This document shows positions 15,868 through 25,060 of a stretch of 64,000 nucleotides of DNA, one piece after another; within the stretch, counting starts at the first letter, position 1, and the number at the start of each line of letters is the position of its first letter. Both the position numbers and the translations under genes were made by a program. The notes beneath the pieces were generated by a model. It did not search any database. It was not told where the DNA came from and worked only from the letters and a program-made list of their open reading frames with translations. This DNA is from Tundrisphaera lichenicola. GTDB lineage: Bacteria; Planctomycetota; Planctomycetia; Isosphaerales; Isosphaeraceae. The stretch covers positions 1,860,001-1,924,000 of the forward strand of contig NZ_CP195106.1 in the NCBI RefSeq assembly GCF_051175385.1. Reading direction: 5' to 3'.

Positions 15868-16947
15868 CATAGGAGTTACGCGGTCATGTCAGGTTGTACA
15901 TCGGATTGGCGATATACGCACGCACCGCTCCTCGGATGATCCGGGCCTTCGCCTCGTACCAACTGACCCCCGTGGTGTAGAAATGGTGCTCCAGCCGCAG
16001 GAACGCCCGGATCGACAGCCCGATGTGATTCCGCTGCGCCCGCGCCGCCCGGACCTGGGCACGCTCCACCCCGCAGCACTGCTTCAGGCCCCGGTGATAG
16101 TTCTCGATCGCCCAGCATCGCTCGGCGTGGGCCAGCCGGGTCAATTCGCCCATCGCCAGGTCGTTGGTCGCCCAGTATTCAACGTCTCCGCCTTGGGAGA
16201 CCACCTTGAAGACGCGGATCGACCCGAACCCCTCCAGATGAACGATGGTCCCCTCGGGGGCGATCGCCAGTCCTGCGACGGCACGGTAGCCCTGGCGGTC
16301 GAGGTCCACCTTGCGGTTGACCTTCAGCTGGGTCAGGAACGTCCAGCCGCAGGCCCGGACCGCCTTGAGGTTCCCCAGGCTCGAATACCAGCTATCGAAC
16401 GCCACGCACTGCGGCTCGAAGCCGCGGGCCTTGGCCTGGCGGAGCATCGCCAGGAAGTGGTCGTTCTTGGTCAGGCCGTCCTTGGCCTTGTCGTAGACCC
16501 GGTAGTCGCAGGGCACGACGGTATCGCCATCGGTCCAGGCCGTGGTGATCAGGTTGATGCCACGGACGACCCGCTTATGCTTGCCCGACCAGTGCCGGCT
16601 GACCAGCTCGATCTTCTCGGCGTGGAACTTGTCGAGGGTCGAGTCATCGAGGACCAGCATCCCGCCCTCCTTGCGGACCATGGGCCGGGCCTCTTCCCAG
16701 AGCGTGGACGGGTCGGGTTCGATCCGATGGAGCAGACGGGTGAAGGCATCGTGGGCCGGAGCGTCGGGCGACTCGGGTTGCACAGCGGCGGCCTCCGTGC
16801 AGCAGAACGCCTTCGGGGAGGCGATGAGGAAATCGATGTAGTCGGTGTCGTGACACTTGGGGTTCGGGGCGTACATGCGATCCATCATGGACGTCCGAAC
16901 CGATTGGCGCAATATGGACGCCCGATCACTGCCGCGTAACTCCTATG
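15868..16947 (-). mobile_element. IS4-superfamily insertion sequence with 5-bp target duplication
   Basis: A 1080-bp element with 16-bp perfect inverted repeats (CATAGGAGTTACGCGG at 15868-15883, reversed at 16932-16947) and a 5-bp duplication GCATT (15863-15867 and 16948-16952). It is inserted in the leader upstream of the HEPN gene, about 60 bases before the ATG. It encodes one intact transposase. Family placement between IS4 and IS701 needs a database comparison. Confidence 0.87.
15884..16888 (-). CDS. DDE transposase (IS4/IS701 superfamily)
   Basis: A 334-residue protein; the ATG at 16888 (MMDRMYAPNPKCHDTDY) is preferred over an upstream TTG. Catalytic residues lie in GGMLVLDDSTLDKFHA (Asp), PQCVAFDSWYSSLGNLK (Asp) and WAIENYHRGLKQCCGVE (Glu, with a Y-H-R-G-L-K-Q signature akin to the YREK box). 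The frame is uninterrupted, and with perfect ends and a target duplication this is likely a recent, functional insertion. The 393-codon frame on the other strand is a shadow. Confidence 0.87.
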   Translation of the reverse strand: MMDRMYAPNPKCHDTDYIDFLIASPKAFCCTEAAAVQPESPDAPAHDAFTRLLHRIEPDPSTLWEEARPMVRKEGGMLVLDDSTLDKFHAEKIELVSRHWSGKHKRVVRGINLITTAWTDGDTVVPCDYRVYDKAKDGLTKNDHFLAMLRQAKARGFEPQCVAFDSWYSSLGNLKAVRACGWTFLTQLKVNRKVDLDRQGYRAVAGLAIAPEGTIVHLEGFGSIRVFKVVSQGGDVEYWATNDLAMGELTRLAHAERCWAIENYHRGLKQCCGVERAQVRAARAQRNHIGLSIRAFLRLEHHFYTTGVSWYEAKARIIRGAVRAYIANPMYNLT

Positions 16948-16975
16948 GCATTAGGGGCCGCTTCGAAACGCGAAA

Positions 16976-16994
16976 CCCCTGGTGTAACCAGGGG
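16976..16994 (-). terminator. terminator of tRNA-Asp
   Basis: A perfect 8-bp stem CCCCTGGT / ACCAGGGG with a 3-nt loop. On the minus strand it is followed by TTTCG, about a dozen bases beyond the tRNA 3' end. This fits an intrinsic terminator for the single-gene tRNA transcript. Confidence 0.7.
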
Positions 16995-17006
16995 CTTTCG
17001 TCCTAG

Positions 17007-17080
17007 CGAGGATGACGGGGCTCGAACCCGCAACCTCCGGCGTGACAGGCCGGTGCTCTAACCAATTGAGCTACATCCCC
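17007..17080 (-). tRNA. tRNA-Asp(GTC)
   Basis: 74 nt reading GGGGATG TAGCTCAATTGG... on the minus strand. Acceptor stem GGGGATG / CATCCTC (one G-U pair), D loop AATTGGTTA, anticodon stem CCGGC / GCCGG around CTGTCAC (anticodon GTC), T arm GCGGG TTCGAGC CCCGT and discriminator G. CCA is not encoded. The gene is complete and flanked by its own promoter and terminator. It marks the start of ordinary chromosome to the right of the mobile region. Confidence 0.96.
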
Positions 17081-17101
17081 TCTCGCAAAGGGCGTACGAG
17101 T

Positions 17102-17130
17102 AAGATAATGGAACATCCTCAGAGAGTCAA
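17102..17130 (-). promoter_or_regulatory. sigma-70-type promoter of tRNA-Asp
   Basis: On the minus strand a -35 TTGACT (17125-17130) and a -10 TATCTT (17102-17107) are separated by exactly 17 bases. They lie about 20 bases upstream of the mature tRNA 5' end. This is close to the housekeeping consensus and well placed. Confidence 0.65.
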
Positions 17131-17251
17131 GAGGTAGGATTCTAGGTTGCTCGACGACCCGACTTTTGTTTGTTAGGATCTTCCCTCTGGGAGTCGATTA
17201 GAGAGGTTGTGGTGTTCGAGGCGCTTGTCTCGAGCTTGGGAGGAACAGGAC

Positions 17252-18205
17252 TTGAGGATCACGAAGGCGGTCATCACGGCGGCGGGGCGGGGGTCTCGAC
17301 ACTATGCAGCCTTTGACACGGTACAAAAGGCCATGCTTCCCCTGGTCGACCGTGATGGCCTGACCAAACCGGTCCTGCAGATTATCGCCGAGGAAGCCTT
17401 GGAGAGCGGTATCGAGGAGATCTGCGTGGTCTCGGCGCCGGGGGATGAAAAGTATTACCGGCTCCAGTTCCAGACTTTCTCCGCGAATCTTTTGTCCTCC
17501 TACAAAGGCGTCGGATGGGCCGAAGAGCAGGCGAAGCGAACGAGCGAGTTGGCTGCTCGGCTACGCTTCACCATCCAGGAGGAACCTCTTGGATATGGCC
17601 ACGCGGTATGGTCGGCCCGTGACTTCGTCGGCGGAGAGCCTTGTCTCCTGCTGCTCGGCGATCATCTCTACATCTCGAAGAAGGACCAGCGCTGCGCCCG
17701 GCAATTGCTCGATCTGGCAATCGCGGAAGGTTGTGCCGCTTCGGCGGTACAAGCGACCCGAGAACATCTCATCCACCAGTATGGAACCATCAGCGGCCGC
17801 CGGATGCACGACCGGCCCGACGTTTATGTGATCGATGAGATCATCGAGAAACCGAACCCGACGATCGCCGAACTAAAACTTGGTGTCCCGGGAATAAGAG
17901 CGGGGCATTACCTTTGTTTCTTCGGGATGCATGTCTTGACGCCGGCCATCTTCGATATCCTGGGGGAACTCGTCGAGCAGGATCGACGCGAACTGGGCTC
18001 GATTCAGCTCACGACGGCCTTAAACCAGGTCGCACGAAAGGAACGCTATCTCGCCTTGGAGACCAGCGGGACTCGGTACAACCTGGGTGTGAAGTTCGGC
18101 GTGGTCGAGGCTCAAATCGCGCTCTCGCTGGCCGGGGTCGACCGACAATCGATGCTCACGACCCTGCTGGAATCGGTCGTCAGGATCGAGCAGGGGACCA
18201 ACTGA
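17252..18205 (+). CDS. galU: UTP-glucose-1-phosphate uridylyltransferase-like nucleotidyltransferase
   Basis: A 317-residue protein. The TTG at 17252 is chosen because GGAGG lies nine bases upstream; an in-frame start at 17207 has no such site. The nucleotide-binding loop AVITAAGRGSRHYAAFDTVQ, the MLPLVDRDGLTKPVLQ segment, EEPLGYGHAVWSARDFV, and LLLGDHLYI (metal-binding Asp) match the GalU/RfbA fold. IDEIIEKPNP is the usual sugar-binding region. It would make UDP-glucose (or a related NDP-sugar) from UTP and sugar-1-phosphate in the cytoplasm. The larger UDPGP-type protein downstream suggests related substrates. Confidence 0.8.
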   Translation: MRITKAVITAAGRGSRHYAAFDTVQKAMLPLVDRDGLTKPVLQIIAEEALESGIEEICVVSAPGDEKYYRLQFQTFSANLLSSYKGVGWAEEQAKRTSELAARLRFTIQEEPLGYGHAVWSARDFVGGEPCLLLLGDHLYISKKDQRCARQLLDLAIAEGCAASAVQATREHLIHQYGTISGRRMHDRPDVYVIDEIIEKPNPTIAELKLGVPGIRAGHYLCFFGMHVLTPAIFDILGELVEQDRRELGSIQLTTALNQVARKERYLALETSGTRYNLGVKFGVVEAQIALSLAGVDRQSMLTTLLESVVRIEQGTN

Positions 18206-18382
18206 TGACGCCTTGAGGGCCGGGCAAGGTCTCGGCCCCAGACCTGCAAGTTCCGAAGGGAACGGGTCCGAAGGTGGATCGTATTAGTCGATTCGAGGCT
18301 CGGGCCAAGAGGACCAGGTCAGCCATCAGGTGGAATCGACGACAAGCGTCGAACTCGCGGTCCAATGCAGGGGCAATCTCCG

Positions 18383-18904
18383 ATGATTTTCGACAACTGG
18401 ACGGGACTTCAGCGTGTAGTGGTCGTCGGACCACTTGCGTATTTTGCCCTGGTCATCCTGCTTCGGATCTCGGGAAACCGGACGTTATCGAAGATGAACG
18501 CCTTCGACATGATCATCACGGTGGCCCTGGGCTCGACCCTGGCGACGGTCTTGCTGACCGAACAGGTCGCCCTGGCCGAGGGAATCCTGGGTTTCACGAT
18601 CCTCATCGGCCTTCAGTACGCGATGACCTGGCTTTCAACCCGATCGAGGCTCGTTTCGGGCCTCATCAAGTCCGAGCCGAAGCTCCTGCTTCACAACGGC
18701 ACGATGCTGACCCAGGCCATGCGTCAGGAAAGGGTCATCGAGCCCGAGATTCACCAGGCGGTCCGGGAGGCGGGACTGGCCTCGATCGATCAGGTCCAGG
18801 CCCTGGTCCTGGAGACTGACGGGACTTTCTCGGTCGTCAAGTTGTCCTCCGATACCGAATCCCCCTCGGCCCTCCAGAACGTGGAACGTTGGAAATCCGC
18901 TTGA
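18383..18904 (+). CDS. DUF421 (YetF-like) membrane protein
   Basis: A 173-residue protein; the ATG at 18383 follows AGGGG, while an in-frame ATG at 18365 lacks a ribosome site. Two to three N-terminal membrane helices (VVVVGPLAYFALVILLRIS, MIITVALGSTLATVLL, GILGFTILIGLQYAM) precede a soluble DUF421 domain with the RISGNRTLSKMNAFDMI signature and the KSEPKLLLHNG / ALVLETDGTFSVV strands. The family is membrane-anchored with no defined biochemistry. The gene lies between two uridylyltransferase-type genes on the same strand. Confidence 0.85.
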   Translation: MIFDNWTGLQRVVVVGPLAYFALVILLRISGNRTLSKMNAFDMIITVALGSTLATVLLTEQVALAEGILGFTILIGLQYAMTWLSTRSRLVSGLIKSEPKLLLHNGTMLTQAMRQERVIEPEIHQAVREAGLASIDQVQALVLETDGTFSVVKLSSDTESPSALQNVERWKSA

Positions 18905-18961
18905 TCCTCAAGATCCTCCCGGTTTTTTCGCGGGCTTCATTCTCATTTCAGGAGCTCCTCC

Positions 18962-21900
18962 GTGTCCGTCAGGACCTTCCCGAAGAGCCCGCTGATCCAG
19001 ACCATCACCAGCCTCGATCCGACCATTCGCGATCGGCCGATTCAGGAACTCCTGGCCGGGCTCTCGACCGAAGAAGTCCTCGGCGCCGCCGAAGATCTTG
19101 AAAAGTTCCGCCAGGACGCCAGGAACCTTTACGAGCGGGTCCGGGCGTCGATGTTCCTCCACTATCTCTATCGCTACCGGATCCAGGACTCGCCCGAGAT
19201 CCCCTCTGGTGGAGTGGTCCCGTTCGATGGCTTTTCGGACCTGATGGAGCGACGGTTCGAGCAGGCGATCACCGTATTTCGACTGTCGGAAAAGCGGGAC
19301 GGGCCCAACGGGACCATTGCGAGCGCCTTGGCGCAGGCCTACGAGCGGATTACCTATCAGACCCTGGCCGATCAGGTCCGCCGGTCGGTCCGAAGTTGCA
19401 AGGGTAATCGATGGATGTTTCGCGTGGGAGAGGTCGGCGAGCATCCAATCCGGATTCACCCGATGCTTCTGGAGCGATTCTTAGACGATGGCCTATTTCC
19501 GATCCTGATCGAACGCACCCCAGTTCGTCTCGACCTCACGCATTCGGCCTGGTCGGATATCTTCTTCCTCGGGATGGACTATCCGGAAGGCGCGAGAGTC
19601 CTGAATATCTCGGTCGATCTTGGCGTTCACCGGCGGGATCCACATCCGATACCCCCGATCGAGACGCGTCTCCGCGTTATCACTGAACCGATCCTGCGGT
19701 TGACCAGCATTGATCTGAATGCTTGCAAGGATGTCGCCTCGATCGAGGAGCTTTTCAACTTCGGGAATGATTACCTCGGCCTGATCAAGGCGGGTGTCAT
19801 CGCCTCCGGCCTGGTACCCCCATCGCTGGAGGGAACCTCGGCCCGGCTTGATGAACTCCTGGCCTCGGTGATCCGGCCCGGACATGGCCTGGAGATTGTG
19901 AGCAAGGTTAACGACATCCCTAAAGGGTCGCGTCTAGCGGTCTCGACCAACCTACTTGCTTCGCTGATCTCGGGATTGATGAGGGCGACCGGGCAGGCGA
20001 AAAATCTGACTGGGATGCTCAATCCAGAGGAGGCTCCCGTGGTTGTGGCCCGGGCCATCCTCGGTGAATGGCTCGGAGGATCGGGCGGAGGTTGGCAGGA
20101 CTCCGGTGGAGTCTTCCCCGGGGTCAAGCTGATCAAAGGCGTGCCGGCCGGCGAGTCAGACCCCGAGGCCGGGATCAGTCGAGGAAGGCTCCTGCCGAGC
20201 CACGAGATCCTGGATGGAGGTCCGTCGACCTCGGGAGAAATTCCTCGATTCCACCGAGCCCTGGCCGACAGCCTGGTCCTGGTCCATGGCGGTATGGCAC
20301 AGAATGTCGGGCCGATCCTGAACATGGTCACCGAGAAATATCTCCTCCGGAGCAAATCCGAGTGGGATGGCCGCGGAGAGGCCCTCAAGATCTTCGAAAA
20401 GATCGTCGAGGCGGTCTGTGCCGCCAACGTCCAAACCCTCGGGGAACTCACGACCCGCAACTGGGAAGGGCCCATCAAGGGGATCATCCCCTGGGTGAGC
20501 AACCGCTTCACCGAGTCGATCATCCGCGAGGCGCGGGAGACCTTAGGTCCCGACTTCTGGGGCTTCCTCATGCTCGGCGGCATGTCGGGCGGCGGGATGG
20601 CGTTCTTCGTCGCCCCGCACCGTAAGGCCACATTCCTGGAGGAAGTCGGTCTGATCATGAAACGGGTCAAGGCCCGGCTCGACGATGCCCTTCCTTTCGC
20701 TATGGAACCGGTCGTCTATGATTTTCAGATCAATCCTCACGGGACGTTCGCCGAGCTGGTGGTGAATGAAGAAGCCATGATGCCTCCCCGGTATTACACC
20801 CTCCAGATCCCCAGGATGATCTCGGAACGATCGGTCGGGCTCGATTCGCTCCGCAAGGCGGATGTCGACCATTTTGCCAATCACTCCGAGAATACGGGGG
20901 AGTTGCTCCGAGTCTTTCGGACGATGATCAATAATCTCTTCCCCGTCGCAAGAGCCGCGGCCAACTCCGCCTCGACCGGCTGGGACCAGCAAGCCCAACA
21001 GATCCGTCGCGAGAATGGCTTCGACCCTGTCCAGCATCAACAACTGCGCGATGACCTCCGACGAGGCCGGATCGGACTCTCCAGGAATCGTTTGCCGATC
21101 GACGTCGAAATCCGGGACGTCGACGACTCGGAGTTGACCCAGGCCCAGGGACCATTCCCCATCGAAGCGATCCGACGGGGTGAGGACGCCTTGCGGAATG
21201 GAGAGGTGGCGGTCGTCACTCTAGCAGCCGGTGTTGGAAGTCGGTGGACGACCGGTGCGGGCGTGGTCAAGGCGGTCAACCCGTTCGTGATGATGTCCGG
21301 CGAACACCGTTCCTTCCTCGAACTCCATCTCGCCAAGACTCGCCAGTCGCAAGATCTTTTTGGTGTTAAGCTCCCGCATGTTGTCACGACAAGCTTCCTG
21401 ACCCACTCGGCCATCGAACACCACCTCTCGCAATCGGGCAACTATGGCCACGACGGACCGGTGATCCTGTCGCGAGGCCAGTCGATCGGCCAACGACTGG
21501 TCCCGATGGTCCGCGACCTGACCTTCCTCTGGGAAGAGTCCTCACACGAGCTACTCGACGAGAACAAGCAGAAAGTCCGCGACGCGGGCCGACGGGCCAT
21601 CCTGGATTGGGCACGGTCTCAGGGTGAGGGGACCGATTACTCCGATAACGTCCCCATCCAGAGATTCAACCCACCGGGTCACTTCTATGAGGTCCCGACG
21701 CTCTTTCGGAACGGAGTGCTTGCCCGACTCCTCGACGAATTTCCTCGCCTGAACTGGCTGATGGTCCACAACATTGACACCCTCGGAGCCAATCTGGACC
21801 CGGGTGTCTTGGGCCTGGCGATGAAGACCGGGGCCACCCTCAACACCGAGGTGATCGCCCGGAGGATCGAGGATCGAGGAGGCGGACTCGCCCGGGTGGG

Positions 21901-22378
21901 AGGACGACTCCGGCTGCTCGAAGGGCTGGCCCAACCTCGCGAGGACGTCGAATTCCTGCTCCGATATTACAACACGCTCACGACATGGGTGAACGTCCAG
22001 GGGTTGCTCGATGCCTTCCACCTGACTCGGGACGATCTCAGGAACGACCCCGACAAGGTCGCTGCATCGGTTCGGAGCATGGCGGCCCGAGTCCCCACCT
22101 ACGTCACCATCAAGGACGTCAAGCGACGTTGGGGTCATGGACAGGAAGACGTCTTTCCCGTGGTCCAATTTGAAAAGCTCTGGGGCGACCTGACCTCGCT
22201 ACCGGATCTTCCCTGTGCGTTCCTGGCGGTCGACCGCAAACGGGGACAGCAGCTCAAGGATACCGCCCAGCTCGATGGCTGGGCCAACGATGGAAGCCGC
22301 GACTATATCCGTTCTCTTTGCAACTTCTCGGGAATGAGTACACACGCCAGGATTCAGCTAGATCGTTCGAGAACCTGA
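18962..22378 (+). CDS. large UDPGP-type UTP-sugar-1-phosphate uridylyltransferase with extra N-terminal domain
   Basis: A 1138-residue protein with a GTG start preceded by AGGAG. The C-terminal third (about residues 740-1138) resembles eukaryotic-type UDPGP enzymes: VVTLAAGVGSRWTTGAGVVK as the nucleotide loop, HVVTTSFLTHSAIEHHL, NWLMVHNIDTLGANLDP, and a KDVKRRWGHGQEDVFPVV segment. The long N-terminal part is unusual. Around residues 520-570 it has GFLMLGGMSGGGMAFFV, which recalls the Gly-rich C-terminal lobe of GHMP sugar kinases. A two-step enzyme making sugar-1-phosphate and then UDP-sugar is possible, but the kinase ATP loop was not seen. Confidence 0.7.
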   Translation: MSVRTFPKSPLIQTITSLDPTIRDRPIQELLAGLSTEEVLGAAEDLEKFRQDARNLYERVRASMFLHYLYRYRIQDSPEIPSGGVVPFDGFSDLMERRFEQAITVFRLSEKRDGPNGTIASALAQAYERITYQTLADQVRRSVRSCKGNRWMFRVGEVGEHPIRIHPMLLERFLDDGLFPILIERTPVRLDLTHSAWSDIFFLGMDYPEGARVLNISVDLGVHRRDPHPIPPIETRLRVITEPILRLTSIDLNACKDVASIEELFNFGNDYLGLIKAGVIASGLVPPSLEGTSARLDELLASVIRPGHGLEIVSKVNDIPKGSRLAVSTNLLASLISGLMRATGQAKNLTGMLNPEEAPVVVARAILGEWLGGSGGGWQDSGGVFPGVKLIKGVPAGESDPEAGISRGRLLPSHEILDGGPSTSGEIPRFHRALADSLVLVHGGMAQNVGPILNMVTEKYLLRSKSEWDGRGEALKIFEKIVEAVCAANVQTLGELTTRNWEGPIKGIIPWVSNRFTESIIREARETLGPDFWGFLMLGGMSGGGMAFFVAPHRKATFLEEVGLIMKRVKARLDDALPFAMEPVVYDFQINPHGTFAELVVNEEAMMPPRYYTLQIPRMISERSVGLDSLRKADVDHFANHSENTGELLRVFRTMINNLFPVARAAANSASTGWDQQAQQIRRENGFDPVQHQQLRDDLRRGRIGLSRNRLPIDVEIRDVDDSELTQAQGPFPIEAIRRGEDALRNGEVAVVTLAAGVGSRWTTGAGVVKAVNPFVMMSGEHRSFLELHLAKTRQSQDLFGVKLPHVVTTSFLTHSAIEHHLSQSGNYGHDGPVILSRGQSIGQRLVPMVRDLTFLWEESSHELLDENKQKVRDAGRRAILDWARSQGEGTDYSDNVPIQRFNPPGHFYEVPTLFRNGVLARLLDEFPRLNWLMVHNIDTLGANLDPGVLGLAMKTGATLNTEVIARRIEDRGGGLARVGGRLRLLEGLAQPREDVEFLLRYYNTLTTWVNVQGLLDAFHLTRDDLRNDPDKVAASVRSMAARVPTYVTIKDVKRRWGHGQEDVFPVVQFEKLWGDLTSLPDLPCAFLAVDRKRGQQLKDTAQLDGWANDGSRDYIRSLCNFSGMSTHARIQLDRSRT

Positions 22379-22389
22379 GTTGGACTCGA

Positions 22390-23499
22390 TCAGATCCCTC
22401 GCGCAGGGCAGAGGCCGGCCAGGTCGCGAATCGAGGCGTGGGCGACCGGGCTCGGGCAGGACCAGACCAGGAAGAACAAGGCCTGGCGGGCCCATCGCTG
22501 GGCGGAATCCTCAAGGAGGAATCCGGATCCTTTCCGGGCGGTTAGATAGGACTGAGTTATCCGGAGCACCAGGTCGTTGGCATGGGCTCGGACGGCCGCC
22601 GAAGTCGGCGCTGCCGGTAGACCTTCCGCTGTTGCCATGAGCTCGTCGCGGAGTCGTTCCCAGGACTCGCGGAGGGCCTCGGCCGGTTCGAACAGGTCGT
22701 CTCGCCCCACGGCTTCCAGGGCTTTCAGAGCAGCCAGGGCCTGGCCCATCGCCAGAGCGGAAGTTTCCAACCCTCCCGTTCCGCCGCCGGATGTCACGCC
22801 CATCACGTCGAGAACCGGGCCGGCCAGCAAGTCCGACTCCTCGATCGTGACCCCCTCGCAGGACAATTCCGATGTGCAAGACGCCTGTAGAGCCGCCAGA
22901 GCAAACGGGGGCCGGATCTTCAGACCTTCTCGGTCGGCGGGTAGGGCGAACAAAAGCTGTCGGCCGTCATCGGTCGACGCCCCGGCGACGAATACCTCGG
23001 CGGAACAGGCGGCGGTGACCCAGGGAATCAGTCCGTCGACCAGGAACTGGCCGGGGGCCACTTCCCTTGCTCTCACGGCTTGTTCGGAGTGTCGACGCGA
23101 AGTCGTGAGCTGGGAAATCCCGACCGTCGCGAACGCTTTGCCCTGTCCGATCAGCCTTAGCCAGTTCCGGGCCACTGGTCTTTCAATCGCGGCGATCAGC
23201 CGTCGGACGGCCGCATCGTGCTGCGAGAGGATGAAGGCCGCCGTCAGCGAACCCTCCGCAACTCGGGCATAACGACGGAGGATCGTCGATCGATCGCAAT
23301 CCTCCCCGTTGTACTCACGAGGCAAGGCCCATCGGCTGGCACCCGCCGCTTCGAGAATCGACCACAGTTCCTGCGGCCAGAGACCAGCCTGGTCGGCAGG
23401 CCCGTCGGCATCGGATAGCCTGGCGACCAACCCTGAAAGCATGGGTTGATCGAGATCGGGATCGCTATCGATGGACGAATGCCGGGCTGGGTCGTTCAT
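22390..23499 (-). CDS. acyl-CoA dehydrogenase family protein
   Basis: A 369-residue protein. The N-terminal helical domain has WALPREYNGEDCDRSTI and AAFILSQHDAAVRRL. A middle beta domain with GQGKAFATVGISQLTTSR follows (the usual FAD/substrate strand). The C-terminal helical region contains MGQALAALKALE and the YLTARKGSGFL segment. The end lacks the usual aromatic FAD-contact motif and the catalytic Glu is not obvious, so this may be a divergent flavoprotein monooxygenase-like member. It is divergent from the Nudix gene (78-bp gap) and convergent with the large uridylyltransferase. Confidence 0.72.
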   Translation of the reverse strand: MNDPARHSSIDSDPDLDQPMLSGLVARLSDADGPADQAGLWPQELWSILEAAGASRWALPREYNGEDCDRSTILRRYARVAEGSLTAAFILSQHDAAVRRLIAAIERPVARNWLRLIGQGKAFATVGISQLTTSRRHSEQAVRAREVAPGQFLVDGLIPWVTAACSAEVFVAGASTDDGRQLLFALPADREGLKIRPPFALAALQASCTSELSCEGVTIEESDLLAGPVLDVMGVTSGGGTGGLETSALAMGQALAALKALEAVGRDDLFEPAEALRESWERLRDELMATAEGLPAAPTSAAVRAHANDLVLRITQSYLTARKGSGFLLEDSAQRWARQALFFLVWSCPSPVAHASIRDLAGLCPARGI

Positions 23500-23577
23500 G
23501 GTATAAGTCCCGATGGATTAGTGCGAGCTTCATTCCGAACGACGATCGGGACGGAGCTGACTCGAGGAGTCCGAGCG

Positions 23578-24213
23578 ATGCCGCCTCCCTATTGTTATGA
23601 TTATCCGCGCCCGGCCGTCACCGTCGACCTGGCAATTTTTGCGATCGAGGAAGAAGAACTGCGGATCCTGCTCATCCGCCGCAAGCACGAGCCTTTCGCC
23701 GGTCAATGGGCCCTGCCGGGAGGGTTCCTGGAGATGGGTGAGTCGATCGAGGCGGGGGCTCGACGCGAACTTCGCGAGGAAACGGGCCTTGATGCATCCG
23801 GGCCGGTCGCATTCCTTGGGGCCTTTGGAGATCCGGGACGCGACCCCCGAGGTCGAACGATCAGCCTGGCTCACGTTGCTGTCCTCCGGGGAACCCCACC
23901 CGGAGTCCAGGGCGGAGATGATGCCAACGAGGCGGCCTGGCGAATCGCCCCTCCTCCAGGCCCCCTTGCCTTCGATCACGAGTCCATCATCGCAAACGCC
24001 ATGAACTGGCTATCTAATGGAATCAAAGTCGGGAGGCTCGGGCTGGAACTCCTTCCCGAGGAATTCGGAGAGTTGGAGGTCAAGATGATGCATCGTGCCA
24101 TTTTCCGTGCGACGAAAGGTGCAAGCCCCTGGCTCCGTCGAATGCTCAAAGAAGGGCAGGTCGAGCGTAAGGCAGGGTCGGACCACCTCTTTCATTCCAT
24201 CCGTCGGAGATGA
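23578..24213 (+). CDS. Nudix hydrolase, NrtR/ADP-ribose-type
   Basis: A 211-residue protein whose ATG at 23578 has GAGGAG upstream. The Nudix box is complete: GGFLEMGESIEAGARRELRE followed by ETGLD (G-x5-E-x7-REUxEExGU). It sits behind an N-terminal strand region (PAVTVDLAIFAIEEEELRILL). The C-terminal part is winged-helix-like (ELEVKMMHRAIFRATKGA), as in NrtR-type or ADP-ribose-processing Nudix proteins. The likely substrate is a nucleoside diphosphate derivative; whether it also binds DNA is uncertain. Confidence 0.85.
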   Translation: MPPPYCYDYPRPAVTVDLAIFAIEEEELRILLIRRKHEPFAGQWALPGGFLEMGESIEAGARRELREETGLDASGPVAFLGAFGDPGRDPRGRTISLAHVAVLRGTPPGVQGGDDANEAAWRIAPPPGPLAFDHESIIANAMNWLSNGIKVGRLGLELLPEEFGELEVKMMHRAIFRATKGASPWLRRMLKEGQVERKAGSDHLFHSIRRR

Positions 24214-24533
24214 AGCCGAGGAACAACCGCAGAAATCCCCACCCCATGCCACTGCGGACCTCGAATGATCCTTCGTCTCCCGAACCACTTACTCCTCTCC
24301 GTTCATTCTCACTGACAGACCCGCCGCAACGTGAGGCCGTCACGGGCTCTACTGCCCCTTCACTCGATCCGGGCACGACAAATTGGCCGGGGTTTCAATC
24401 TATTTTCCAATTCCCAACTAATTCGATCGAGATACTATTGATAATTCCCGATCGATCTAGTATGGTTTCTCGGGTCGGGCAGATATCGCGGACGATGTTT
24501 CGCCGGTGATGGTTTGAGTCCGGAGCCAAACTG
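24214..24533. other. intergenic interval upstream of the lipoprotein-prepilin pair
   Basis: No gene seen. The right half is AT-richer than its surroundings (caattcccaactaattcgat, ttgataattcccg, tagtatggtt), which suits a promoter region for the lipoprotein/DUF1559 pair. I could not fit a -35/-10 pair with good spacing. Confidence 0.4.
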
Positions 24534-25001
24534 ATGAACGAGCGATGGGGAAGGTGGGGCTGGGACAGATTTGGAGCATTGGTTTCGAGTCGACGGATTT
24601 GTCTCGGAGCGACCCTGGCAATTTCGATCAATCTGGTCGGATGCGGAAGTTCGGGGGGGTCGTCTGCTAACACCTTTCCGGTCGAGGGGCGAGTGCTCCT
24701 ATCGAATGGAAAACCCTTGAATTCGGGAAGGATTGCCTTCATTCCCAAGGACGTTCAGAGTCTCCCGGCATCGGGCCTGATCGGACCGGACGGGAACTTC
24801 AAGCTCACCACCAAGACGGAAGGCGATGGAGCGGTCGCGGGAGAGTTCAAGATCCGGATTGAGCCGGACACCGCGAGCACCCTAGGCCGGCAGCATCGCA
24901 AGCCCGCCTTCCCGATCAAATACATCGATGAGGACAGTTCGGGCCTTTCCATCACCGTCCAGGCTCAGTCCAATCAACTGGCTCCGATACGGTTGAAATG
25001 A
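24534..25001 (+). CDS. small secreted lipoprotein (carboxypeptidase-regulatory-like fold)
   Basis: A 155-residue protein. A hydrophobic N-terminal segment ends in a lipobox-like LVGCGSSGG, giving a lipid-anchored cysteine near residue 37. The mature part has the pattern of a transthyretin/carboxypeptidase-regulatory-like beta sandwich common in planctomycete lipoproteins: FPVEGRVLLSNGKPLNSGRI, GPDGNFKLTTKTEGDGAV, GEFKIRIEP. Its stop overlaps an ATG (ATGA) in the frame of the DUF1559 gene, and such lipoproteins frequently accompany DUF1559 genes. Function unknown, probably cell envelope. Confidence 0.75.
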   Translation: MNERWGRWGWDRFGALVSSRRICLGATLAISINLVGCGSSGGSSANTFPVEGRVLLSNGKPLNSGRIAFIPKDVQSLPASGLIGPDGNFKLTTKTEGDGAVAGEFKIRIEPDTASTLGRQHRKPAFPIKYIDEDSSGLSITVQAQSNQLAPIRLK

Positions 25002-25060
25002 ACGAACTTAATCTTGAACGCAATGATGCATTTTCAATCCATCCGAAGGGGCATGAATCG

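Noticed and set aside
15758..16939. 393-codon plus-strand frame over the HEPN leader and IS4-type element
   Set aside because: It runs antisense through the intact DDE transposase; its start lies in the duplicated HEPN leader. A shadow frame.
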